From Flavobacteriaceae bacterium (lineage in GTDB: Bacteria; Bacteroidota; Bacteroidia; Flavobacteriales; Flavobacteriaceae): a stretch of 64,000 nt of DNA. Shown one piece after another: positions 8,308-16,787 of the stretch. The notes beneath the pieces are model-generated. The model made no database searches. It saw nothing but the letters and a program-made list of their open reading frames with translations, and was not told the origin of the DNA. Positions within the stretch are counted from its first letter, which is position 1, and every line of letters starts with the position of its first letter. The stretch is from assembly GCA_947446635.1 (NCBI GenBank), contig CANFHF010000003.1, forward strand, positions 1 through 64,000. Direction: 5' to 3'. Position numbers and translations under genes: made by a program.

Positions 8308-9858
8308 CTAATCCCTAATGCATCGCACTGAGAAACCACTTGGCTTATCATTGAAGTCTCTGCCGGCAGTGCTGTTATTGTAATACAGATTGCGGCCAAA
8401 AGCGCCCGTCGTACCGAACTCTGATGTACTCCACCAATGACTGAAGTAGCCAATGCTGACAAATGCACCAGTGAAACTGCGATAACCTCCCGGAAGACAT
8501 GTAAGCCCAGAGGAGTTGGTAGCGCTAGTATTAGGGCTATTCCAGTGTGTACTGCTAGTTTCTTTCATCTTGCCTCCAGCAACGCTTAGGCCTCCTAAAT
8601 AATTGATTAATTTAGTCCATTCAACGTCTGAAGGAACGTGGTAGCCCGTAGGGGCCAGTTTTTTTCTTAAAGTAAGGTCGGTTTTTGAGGCTTCATTATA
8701 GATTCCTGCAACGGCATACCAATTGTATAACTTACCATAAACGACTCCATTTGAAGGACTATTGTTGTAATAACACCAAGCTCCGGTGGTTAAATTAGCC
8801 CATTGTGTTGGGTCGGTAACTTGAGGAATTATTGTGCCGTCACTGTAGGTTGCCACATCTAGGTTTTTGACCGTCCAGGTTTGGAGGCCTATATCGACTG
8901 AAGGTAACGAAACAAAATTCGTAACCACTATGGCTGAGGTAGCAGGTGCTATGGTAACGGCAACCGCTGTTCTAGAACTTTCAGTTCCTCTTAGGGTTTG
9001 TGATACGTAATACGTTTGGATGGTTAACACTTCTGAAGGCGCTAAAGGGATTGTTTCTGTTTCTGTGGCATACCATTTTAATTTGGTTCCATCAGCGGTT
9101 AAACTCGCCACCGTAGCTCCACCACAAAAAGTTTGGGCTGAGGCCATAGGTACTGGTGTAAAGTTTGCGGTATATAATTGTGTAATTTCTGCTTGAGTTA
9201 AGGCGCGGTTGTAAATGGCAATGTCGTCTAATTTGCCGTAAAATGGTTGATAACTTCCAGAATTACCAATAGTAATAGGTGTGATAATATCGGGATATAA
9301 TATTGCGCTCTTATTAGAAGCCTTTAGGACACCGTTAATGTAAATGGACCATAATCCATTATCAAATTTTCCAACAATATGATACCACATATTAATTAAA
9401 AGCGAATCCGATGAAAAAGCGCCATTATAAAAAACACCTGTGCCGGAACCAAAATTTGGGCCATCACTAAAAGCAATCTGCCAATTAAATGTTGGACTAT
9501 AATTTGCTCTTTTTCCGATGAGATGAAAAACATCTGTCAATCGACTTCTGTCGCACCAAATAGATACAGTAAATCCAGAATTTGCCCGAAATCCTAGTAA
9601 GGGATTATGGGGGATTACTATAATATTATTTTGAAAATCATACGATGAATTGGCATTACCAAATCGATCTGTGGTCAAAATAGCGCCATACACCGTTCCA
9701 TTATTGCTATTGCCGCTTTCGTCATTGGCATTGCCATTGAACCCCCAATAACCTACCAGACCATTGGTGGGAACATAGGAAGGGACGGTTTGGGCAATGG
9801 TTGTTACTGTAAATGCAATACTTGCTAATACAATGGTGATTATTTTTATTGTTTTCAT
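8308..9858 (-). CDS. Secreted LamG/Ig-like/FISUMP-domain protein
   Basis: The 516-residue protein has a signal peptide (residues 1-23, ending at AQ), then a concanavalin/LamG-like domain of about 200 residues (from VGYWGFNGNA to IAIYNRAL). An Ig-like module follows (about 240-300, with LKWYATE and YYVSQT). A C-terminal FISUMP domain (Fibrobacter succinogenes major paralogous domain) runs from about 320 to the end, with GLQTWTVKNLD, YNWYAV, GYHVPSD, LPGGYR, WWSTSE and the terminal FSVRC. It is probably surface-exposed and may bind carbohydrate; no catalytic residues are evident. There is no T9SS tail. It follows the repeat protein gene by 32 bases on the same strand, and both carry a similar Ig-like module, so the two are likely co-transcribed and functionally linked. 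Confidence 0.87.
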   Translation of the reverse strand: MKTIKIITIVLASIAFTVTTIAQTVPSYVPTNGLVGYWGFNGNANDESGNSNNGTVYGAILTTDRFGNANSSYDFQNNIIVIPHNPLLGFRANSGFTVSIWCDRSRLTDVFHLIGKRANYSPTFNWQIAFSDGPNFGSGTGVFYNGAFSSDSLLINMWYHIVGKFDNGLWSIYINGVLKASNKSAILYPDIITPITIGNSGSYQPFYGKLDDIAIYNRALTQAEITQLYTANFTPVPMASAQTFCGGATVASLTADGTKLKWYATETETIPLAPSEVLTIQTYYVSQTLRGTESSRTAVAVTIAPATSAIVVTNFVSLPSVDIGLQTWTVKNLDVATYSDGTIIPQVTDPTQWANLTTGAWCYYNNSPSNGVVYGKLYNWYAVAGIYNEASKTDLTLRKKLAPTGYHVPSDVEWTKLINYLGGLSVAGGKMKETSSTHWNSPNTSATNSSGLTCLPGGYRSFTGAFVSIGYFSHWWSTSEFGTTGAFGRNLYYNNSTAGRDFNDKPSGFSVRCIRD

Positions 9859-9890
9859 AATCGTTATTTTTAAATCAAAAAAGATTCGTT

Positions 9891-12473
9891 TTAGTGTTTA
9901 ATCACTTCTAGTGATTTTAGGTTTTTGCCTTGACTCACTTTCAAAATATAAGTACCACTTGGGTAGTTTGCGCCTAGTTGCGTTGGTCCTGATTTAATTT
10001 GGCGCTTTTCGATGAATCGTCCTGCCAAATCATATACCTGTATTCCTGCCGATGTCCCTTTAGCCAAGTTTACATCAAGAGTAAATACCGATGTTGCAGG
10101 ATTTGGATAAGCCACCGCCTTGAATGTTTCAGCGATAACTTTCAAGTTCTGAGGTGCTATACTATCACAAGTGTCAACTTTCGGGATGACAATTGATTTG
10201 GCGGCGCTAGAGCCCGCTCCATTTGTTGCAATTACACTAATGGTAAGCGTTGCTGTTGTTACCTTGGACACATCAATTATAGCCGCATTTAAATTATCTT
10301 CACTTGTAACAGCGGCCTCGGTTCCATTAACTGACCAGGTATAAGAAACCCCATCAACATTAGGTACTTCAACACTGATGGAATCACTACAACTAGGGTT
10401 GAAGTTTAAAGCGCCAGTAATTGATCCTGGAGTACTTGGTGAAGCACTTTTCAAGGCGAGAATTTTAGCGGAGGAAGTTCCATTACCATTTACTGCAAAA
10501 ACACTTATTGGAAGTGTCGTAACTCCTAGAGCAACACCCGCAAAACTAAACTTTATTATAGGCGAATAAGAATTTCCTTCACTGTCTAGATCATCGCTAT
10601 GGACTCCCTCAGCTAAGTCCCAGTGGTAGTAAGTGGCTTCTGTTCCTTGAGTGGTAACAGCCGTGGCGGTCAAAGTCAAAGCAGTATCAGTCCCTATGTA
10701 ATTACTCACCATTGTTATTGGGGTTGTTGACTCCCCATCGGTAAGTACTAATTTAGAAGGTGTTTTAGGCAAGGCTCTTTTTAAAACTAATACTTTTGCC
10801 TCAGAAGTTCTTGCATTCTGATACATAGCTTGAACGCTTAGGTTCAAATCGGTAATTCCTGGGGCTACACCATTAAAATAAACAGTGATTGTAGGTTGCC
10901 AAGTATAGAAATCAGAATGGTCAATATTCCAATTAGACGAATCTGGAGAATAGGCTCCCTTAGGCAAAGTCCAGTGGTAGTAAGCGGTTTCCGATCCTTG
11001 TTTAGGAGGAGTAGCATACACAGCAGTTAAGGTAAACGGGATCTCAGTTCCCATATAAGGACCCACTTTGGTGATTTTTTCAAGGGTGTTCATTCCTACC
11101 AAAACGCCATCAGCGTTAGCAAAACGGGGAGTAGCATCGGCGCTTGTAAGCACTAATTTAGAAGGTGCTTTGGGCAAGGCTCTTTTTAAAACTAATACTT
11201 TAGTCTTAGAAGCTCCATTTCCATTTATAGCAGAAACACTTATACTCCAATCGGTAAGTCCTGATGACGGCGCCCACCAAAAATAAACAGCAATTACATC
11301 CTCAGTGGTATAGCCCTCTCTCTGATAGTCAAAATTTGGAGAATAGCCTCCCTCAGGCAAAATCCAGTGGTATTTCGTGGCTTCCGATCCTTGTTTAGGA
11401 GGTGCAGCATAAGTAGCGGTTAAAGTAAATTCAATTCCGGTTCCTACATAAGAACCCACCTTGGTGATTTTTTCAAGGGTGTTCAGTCCTACTAAAACGC
11501 CATCGGCGTTAGCAAAACGCGGTTCAACATCCCTGCTTGTAAGCACTAATTTAGAAGGCGCATTAGGCAAGTCTCTTGTCAAAATTAAAACCTTAGCAGG
11601 CGAATCACCACAATCGTTTACGGCGTATACCTTTAGGGTTAAAGGTGTAATTTCTCCTGGAGTAACATTTGCAAAATCAACTGAAATTACAGGTCCTTTT
11701 GAGTTATGATCCCCATCTAAATCTGGAGAGTAAACCCCTTCAGGCAATTCCCATCGGTAGTGATTGGCTAAGGCCGAAGGGGCAGCGGTCAAGGTAAACC
11801 CGATATCAGTTCCTATATAAGGACTTATTTTGGTGATTTTTTCAAGCATATTAAGCCCTACTAAACCATCAATTCGGGCAACTCGTGGTGTTTTATCTGT
11901 GCTAGTAAGTACTAATTTAGAAGGTATTTTTGGCAGATTACTTACGTTGACTTCTATAGGGATTCTTTCGCTTTCGACCCCTGCAGGATTTTTTTCAGAC
12001 ACATAAAAGGTTTTCGTGCTCGCGGCAGTAGTCAAGGGCGTTGGTGCCGAAGTCAAGGCTGTTTTGGTTGTGGCTGTAGCGTACCAAATTAAGGTGCTAT
12101 TTTCGGATGCCGTTGCGGTTAAAGGCACTGTGGTAGAACCTTTACAATAATTTACGGGCGAAATCACACTAAAAGTTGCGGGAGCTACGCTATCGGATAC
12201 CATAACAAAGGTGTTTACCGGGTCAATAGTGCAACCGGCACTATTGGTCTCTACAGACTGAACCAGGTAGTTTCCCGCCAGGGTATCATTCCATGCTATG
12301 CGGATGCTATTGGTGCCATTGCCTGTAATAAGGGCCTTTGGCGCCTCAGGGTTAATGCTCCAAGCATAAGTAGAATTTTCGTGTCCGTCAGTTGAGGCAT
12401 TGACGGTGAAGGTTTGTGCTGTTGTCATTTGGGCAACTAAAGTGATTACCAGTGCAAGCAGTAACTTTTTCAT
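9891..12473 (-). CDS. Large secreted repeat protein with T9SS type A sorting domain
   Basis: The 860-residue protein has a signal peptide (1-20, ending AQ), an Ig-like module at about 98-180 (LIWYATA, FYVSEKN), four tandem repeats of roughly 110-131 residues between about 181 and 678, then an Ig/PKD-like segment (VSYTWSVNG). The C-terminal tail of about 75 residues has AYPNPA, VYDLAGR, YPSGTYILKV and a final VIKH, the marks of a T9SS type A sorting domain. It should be exported by the type IX system and attached to the cell surface or released. Each repeat starts with PSKLVLT and holds LEKITK, a YxWxLPEG-like segment and KVLVLKR. No enzyme motif is recognised; an adhesin or structural role is an inference. 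Confidence 0.88.
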   Translation of the reverse strand: MKKLLLALVITLVAQMTTAQTFTVNASTDGHENSTYAWSINPEAPKALITGNGTNSIRIAWNDTLAGNYLVQSVETNSAGCTIDPVNTFVMVSDSVAPATFSVISPVNYCKGSTTVPLTATASENSTLIWYATATTKTALTSAPTPLTTAASTKTFYVSEKNPAGVESERIPIEVNVSNLPKIPSKLVLTSTDKTPRVARIDGLVGLNMLEKITKISPYIGTDIGFTLTAAPSALANHYRWELPEGVYSPDLDGDHNSKGPVISVDFANVTPGEITPLTLKVYAVNDCGDSPAKVLILTRDLPNAPSKLVLTSRDVEPRFANADGVLVGLNTLEKITKVGSYVGTGIEFTLTATYAAPPKQGSEATKYHWILPEGGYSPNFDYQREGYTTEDVIAVYFWWAPSSGLTDWSISVSAINGNGASKTKVLVLKRALPKAPSKLVLTSADATPRFANADGVLVGMNTLEKITKVGPYMGTEIPFTLTAVYATPPKQGSETAYYHWTLPKGAYSPDSSNWNIDHSDFYTWQPTITVYFNGVAPGITDLNLSVQAMYQNARTSEAKVLVLKRALPKTPSKLVLTDGESTTPITMVSNYIGTDTALTLTATAVTTQGTEATYYHWDLAEGVHSDDLDSEGNSYSPIIKFSFAGVALGVTTLPISVFAVNGNGTSSAKILALKSASPSTPGSITGALNFNPSCSDSISVEVPNVDGVSYTWSVNGTEAAVTSEDNLNAAIIDVSKVTTATLTISVIATNGAGSSAAKSIVIPKVDTCDSIAPQNLKVIAETFKAVAYPNPATSVFTLDVNLAKGTSAGIQVYDLAGRFIEKRQIKSGPTQLGANYPSGTYILKVSQGKNLKSLEVIKH
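10440..11930 (-). repeat. Four tandem intragenic repeats
   Basis: The repeats lie inside the T9SS-tailed gene, with PSKLVLT boundaries near 11930, 11558, 11165 and 10760. The two middle copies are 393 bp apart (131 codons) and nearly identical at the DNA level, for example 11071-11127 against 11464-11520. The last copy lacks the FANADGVLVG/LEKITK segment. This indicates fairly recent internal duplication. Confidence 0.85.
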
Positions 12474-12681
12474 AATTCATTAATTTAAATTAAACATTAA
12501 AAAAAAATCTTACCCATACGTTCCTAAAATTTTAAGAAAATATTTAGTGAATATTAAAGTTAATTCAATTTATGGGTAGTTTTGTTAAGATTTTCATATA
12601 TTAATGGCAAACTATTTCGAATCTATCTACTTTCGGCATTGTTTATATTAACTCTAAATTAAAAGAAAGGTTTTTTATAAT

Positions 12682-12718
12682 AAAAAAACGTTAAAGCTTA
12701 AAAATTAAAACTTTAACG
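12682..12718 (-). terminator. Terminator of the nuclease/phosphatase gene
   Basis: Read on the minus strand, CGTTAAAG pairs with CTTTAACG around a 14-base loop and is followed by seven T. It lies 48 bases after the stop of the endonuclease/exonuclease/phosphatase gene. The rest of 12474-12765 shows only AT-rich sequence. Confidence 0.85.
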
Positions 12719-12765
12719 CGGGTACTGGGGTTTTAGGAATACAATGCCGTGCGAGCGAAGAAAGA

Positions 12766-13875
12766 TTATTTGATTTCTTTAATCAAATAAAGATACACTG
12801 GAAAGTGGTCGCTAAAACCCACTTCATTAGCAGAATGTCGCAAAGGATATCCTTTGTATTGGCCTGTATTTTCGATCATAAAAGGCTTGTTGAAAATGCC
12901 CGCCTTCCAATACCGAAAGGAAGAGTAGTCTTGCTGGATTAAAGTTTCTGAAACTAGGATTTGGTCAAAAATATCTCCTGCATCCCTATAGAATAGGGTT
13001 GCATTTCCCTCTTTGGCCATTTGTTCGAAAGGGTTGTAAACGCCAAATCGCTTGACTTCCGATTTTTTTAATTTGGCTCCAATGCCTTCTTTTACGCTTT
13101 TGTTAGAAGTACCATCATTCAAATCACCCATGGTAATGATTTTGGCATTGGGATTAACTTTATAGATAGAATCCATAATTTTCCTGTTTAGCCTTCCAGC
13201 CGCTTCACGAAACGGACTGCTTTTTTTCTCTCCGCCAGCACGGGAAGGCCAGTGGTTTACTAGTATAGTAATCTCTTCGCCGTCTAGAAATCCAGTCACC
13301 AGTAGAATATCCCGGGTAAAAACCCGCTTGTTAGTGGTCACTTCTATTTTGTCAGTCTCTGATTTATCTTCTGGGGATCCTGTTTCTTGTTTAATAGTAG
13401 CGTTTTTATTTCGATAGACCAATAAAGGAATGTTGGTAAAAATCGTGGGCTTAAAATATTTTTTCAGGTACAAAAACCCAACATCAATCCCTCTTTTGTC
13501 AGGGGATTCAAAATGTACAATGCCGTAATCACTTTTAGCAAGATTGGGTTGTTTTACTAAATCTTCCAGAACGCCTCGATTTTCAACTTCAGAACATCCA
13601 ATAAAAGTGGGCGCCTCTTTTTGTTGCTCATTCGTCCCGATTTGCATCAAAACTCTCGATAGATTTTCTAATTTTTGATTGTATTTTTTCGAAGTCCAAC
13701 GCTGGAGTCCGTTCGGAGTCCACTCATCATCATTATTTGGATTATTAATGGTGTCAAAGAGGTTTTCAAAATTATAGAAAGCCACAGTATGGACCCTATA
13801 TTTTTTTTCTTGGGCGCTGGCGTCCAATATTGTAAAGGCAACAGCCAAAAAAAGCACTATTTTTTTAATTTTCAT
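12766..13875 (-). CDS. Secreted endonuclease/exonuclease/phosphatase (EEP) family protein
   Basis: The 369-residue protein has a signal peptide (from MKIKK, cleaved near ASAQ) and a single EEP fold. Active-site motifs in order: FYNFENLF (Asn), CSEVEN (Glu), VNHWPSR (His), MGDLND (Asp and Asn) and FSDHFPV (Asp-His). This is the DNase I-like set, so it should cleave phosphodiester or phosphomonoester bonds outside the cytoplasm; whether DNA, RNA or a small molecule is not visible. ATG 13875 is preferred over the in-frame ATG 13887 because it directly begins the signal peptide. It is transcribed away from the TonB receptor gene, with 135 bp between starts, and probably serves the same uptake route. 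Confidence 0.9.
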   Translation of the reverse strand: MKIKKIVLFLAVAFTILDASAQEKKYRVHTVAFYNFENLFDTINNPNNDDEWTPNGLQRWTSKKYNQKLENLSRVLMQIGTNEQQKEAPTFIGCSEVENRGVLEDLVKQPNLAKSDYGIVHFESPDKRGIDVGFLYLKKYFKPTIFTNIPLLVYRNKNATIKQETGSPEDKSETDKIEVTTNKRVFTRDILLVTGFLDGEEITILVNHWPSRAGGEKKSSPFREAAGRLNRKIMDSIYKVNPNAKIITMGDLNDGTSNKSVKEGIGAKLKKSEVKRFGVYNPFEQMAKEGNATLFYRDAGDIFDQILVSETLIQQDYSSFRYWKAGIFNKPFMIENTGQYKGYPLRHSANEVGFSDHFPVYLYLIKEIK

Positions 13876-14010
13876 AAAAGCAACCATTTATTAAGATTAA
13901 AATTAATAAAAAAACTTTAAATGATTTGCAAATAATAGTAATTTAAAGCGTACATTAACAAGTAGTTATGTAATATTTTTTTTTAAATCCAAATGCATTA
14001 ATTTTTATTT

Positions 14011-16776
14011 ATGAAAAATCACAATATGATTAGCCTTTTATTGGTAATACAAGCGACACTTGCTTTTGGGCAATCGAATGCAGGAGTTTCAGGCAAAGTA
14101 GAAGATTCGAAATCACAAAAGACCCTGCAAAGCGTTGTTGTATCCATTCAAAACACCAATTTTACCCAATTGACAGATCGTAATGGTAAATTCAGTTTTG
14201 ACCACCTCGGAATGGGAAGCCAATTAGTACTACTCAAAAGTGAGGGTTACCAAGACCAATTACTACAAATTGAAATTGTTGCCGGAAAAATGTTGGATTT
14301 AGGCACAATTTTTTTGGAAAACGATTTGACTCAAGAAATCCAATCCGAATTAATTACCCTTATCGAATCCGATTTAGGCGATGACACTAGCGGTTCCGAA
14401 AACACTTCCAGTTTATTACAATCTTCTCGTGATGTATTTTTACAAGCGGCAGCTTATAATTTTGGAGCCGCCCGATTTAGCGTTAGGGGAATTGACTCTA
14501 AATATGCTAATGTGATGATTAATGGTGTTTCAATGAACCGAATTGCCGACGGAAGACCGCAATATGGGAACTGGGGTGGCTTGAATGACGCCACTAGAAA
14601 CCAAGAATTTACAAATGGTTCGGCGCCCTCTGATTATGTTTTTGGAGGAATAGGAGGAACCCAAGAAATAAACACACGAGCCTCTATTTTCAGACCGGGG
14701 ACCCGAATCTCATTCTTAAATACGAACACTAATTATAGTTTTAGAATGATGGGGACTACGGCTTCAGGAATGAACAAAAACGGCTGGGCTTATGCTATAT
14801 CTGGAGGGAAACGTTGGGCCCAAGACGGGTATTTTGAAGGCACAAATTACGATGCTAAATCTTTTTTTGCTAGTGTCGAAAAGAAAATTAACGACAGACA
14901 CAGCCTGAATTTCACCTCCATTTATGCCCAGAATAAAAGAGGTAAAAATTCCCCTAATACTGCCGAACAATCGGATTTGGCAGGTATAAAATACAATTCC
15001 TATTGGGGATTTCAAGAAGGCGAAAAAAGAAATTCGAGAATTAAAAGAATCGAGGAGCCTCTGTTTATGTTGTCCCATTACTGGAAAGTCAATCCAAATA
15101 CGAATTGGAACACCACGATTTCCTACCAATTTGGACAACTTGGGAATAGCCGTATTGATTATACAAAAGCCGACAATCCCGACCCCACCTACTATCGGAA
15201 ATTACCCAGTTATTACACGAATTCCTTTTTTAACGGCGTTTATATCGGTGGCTCTCCAGTTAATGTTGCGAATGCGGCAATTGCAAAACAGAACTTCCTT
15301 GCCAATAATCAATTGGATTGGGCTAATATGTACCGAATTAACAGAGAAAACACAGCAAACGGTAGCCGGTTTGTTTTGTACGAAGACCGGAATGACGAAA
15401 ATAGTGCCATTTTCAACACTAATTTGTCCTCTCAACTTTCTGATAACATTTTACTGACTGCAGGTGTAAATTACTTGAGTTCAAAAACCAAGAACTTCAA
15501 GAATGTACTGGATCTTTTGGGAGGAAATTTTTTTACGGATAGCAGCACTTTCGGAAGTGGCGACCAGCAACAATCGGACTTAAATAATTTTGATCGAACA
15601 TTAGGAGTAGATGAGCATTACGGGTACAACTATAAAATTTATGCTACGAAATTAGACGCCTTTACGCAGTTTAAATTTGTTTACAAAAAAGTAGATTTCT
15701 ACTTGGCTCAAACCTTTTCCCGTTCCGCTTATCAAAGGGAAGGATTGTATAAAAACGGTTATTATCCAAACAGTTCATTTGGAAAAAGCAAAAAAATGAA
15801 TTTCGATACTTTCGGATTCAAAGGGGGTTTGACTTACAAAATAACGGGGCGGAATTTTATTGATTTCAACGGAATTTATATGACTAAGGCGCCAAATGCG
15901 AGAGAGGTTTTTTCAAATTCACGGGTAAACAATACTGTCACAGAAGGCATCATAAACGAAACTGTCAAGAGTTTCGATTTGGGTTATATTATTAAAGCCC
16001 CAAGATTTAAAGCTCGATTTACAGGTTATTTTTCTGAAACACTAAATGCTATCGACATTAATTTCTACTATGCCGATGCGGTGAGCAGCAGCGGAAACGG
16101 GGCCTTTGTTTCGGAAGCTGTGACGGGATTAAACAAGCAAAACAGAGGAATAGAATCGGGTCTTGAATACCAATTGACGTCTACCTTCAAACTTACCGCT
16201 GTTGCTGCCTATGGTGATTATCGAATTACAAACAATCCAAACGTAAGCTTGACGGATGATGCTTCGGCTGCTGTAACCAATTATGGCGCGACTCGATTTG
16301 CAGGGTTAAAACAAGCCGGAATGCCTCAACAGGCGTACTCTTTTGGCGTGGAATACCGGGACCCGAAATTTTGGTGGATGGGTGCCAATGTCAATTATAT
16401 TTCCGACAATTATCTTGATGTGTCTTCCCTATTGAGAACAAAAAATTTCTATACTAATGTGGACAATGCCACCATCGCAATTGATCAATCGCTTGCCGAT
16501 AGCTATTTGAAACAAGAAAAATTCGACTCTTTTTTCTTGTTGAATTTAGTGGGTGGAAAATCTTGGAGAATCAATCAAAAGACCTTGGGTCTTTTTGCAA
16601 TCGTAAATAACGTATTGGACATTACCTATAAAACAGGTGGTTTCGAACAATCAAGAAATGCCACTTACAGACAAGAATTTGAAGATCATCAAAGTGGTGG
16701 CCCTAGCGTATTTGGACCAAAATATTTCTATGGATATGGAAGAACGTTTATGGTCAATGTGTATTTAACCTTTTAA
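14011..16776 (+). CDS. TonB-dependent receptor with carboxypeptidase-regulatory-like N-domain
   Basis: The 921-residue protein has a signal peptide (to AFGQ at about 21), a CarboxypepD_reg-like beta-sandwich (about 25-105, VSGKVEDSKS to LGTIFLEN), a plug domain (about 130-240, with FSVRGIDSKYANVMINGVSMNR) and a long beta-barrel ending in an aromatic residue. It would import a substrate over the outer membrane using TonB energy. No SusD-type partner gene is present; the next gene, 11 bp downstream, is a DUF5689 lipoprotein, and a secreted EEP enzyme is divergent. This context suggests import of a phosphate-rich or nucleic-acid-derived substrate, which is an inference. Confidence 0.93.
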   Translation: MKNHNMISLLLVIQATLAFGQSNAGVSGKVEDSKSQKTLQSVVVSIQNTNFTQLTDRNGKFSFDHLGMGSQLVLLKSEGYQDQLLQIEIVAGKMLDLGTIFLENDLTQEIQSELITLIESDLGDDTSGSENTSSLLQSSRDVFLQAAAYNFGAARFSVRGIDSKYANVMINGVSMNRIADGRPQYGNWGGLNDATRNQEFTNGSAPSDYVFGGIGGTQEINTRASIFRPGTRISFLNTNTNYSFRMMGTTASGMNKNGWAYAISGGKRWAQDGYFEGTNYDAKSFFASVEKKINDRHSLNFTSIYAQNKRGKNSPNTAEQSDLAGIKYNSYWGFQEGEKRNSRIKRIEEPLFMLSHYWKVNPNTNWNTTISYQFGQLGNSRIDYTKADNPDPTYYRKLPSYYTNSFFNGVYIGGSPVNVANAAIAKQNFLANNQLDWANMYRINRENTANGSRFVLYEDRNDENSAIFNTNLSSQLSDNILLTAGVNYLSSKTKNFKNVLDLLGGNFFTDSSTFGSGDQQQSDLNNFDRTLGVDEHYGYNYKIYATKLDAFTQFKFVYKKVDFYLAQTFSRSAYQREGLYKNGYYPNSSFGKSKKMNFDTFGFKGGLTYKITGRNFIDFNGIYMTKAPNAREVFSNSRVNNTVTEGIINETVKSFDLGYIIKAPRFKARFTGYFSETLNAIDINFYYADAVSSSGNGAFVSEAVTGLNKQNRGIESGLEYQLTSTFKLTAVAAYGDYRITNNPNVSLTDDASAAVTNYGATRFAGLKQAGMPQQAYSFGVEYRDPKFWWMGANVNYISDNYLDVSSLLRTKNFYTNVDNATIAIDQSLADSYLKQEKFDSFFLLNLVGGKSWRINQKTLGLFAIVNNVLDITYKTGGFEQSRNATYRQEFEDHQSGGPSVFGPKYFYGYGRTFMVNVYLTF

Positions 16777-16787
16777 AAATAAGCGGG

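Noticed and set aside
8205..8468. 87-codon frame overlapping the end of the FISUMP gene
   Set aside because: It runs in another frame over the strongly conserved FISUMP C-terminus and has no family match by eye.
10440..11930. Regular repeats considered as a CRISPR array
   Set aside because: The repeats are about 390 bp long, coding, in frame, and within a surface protein; no short repeat-spacer pattern or cas gene is present.
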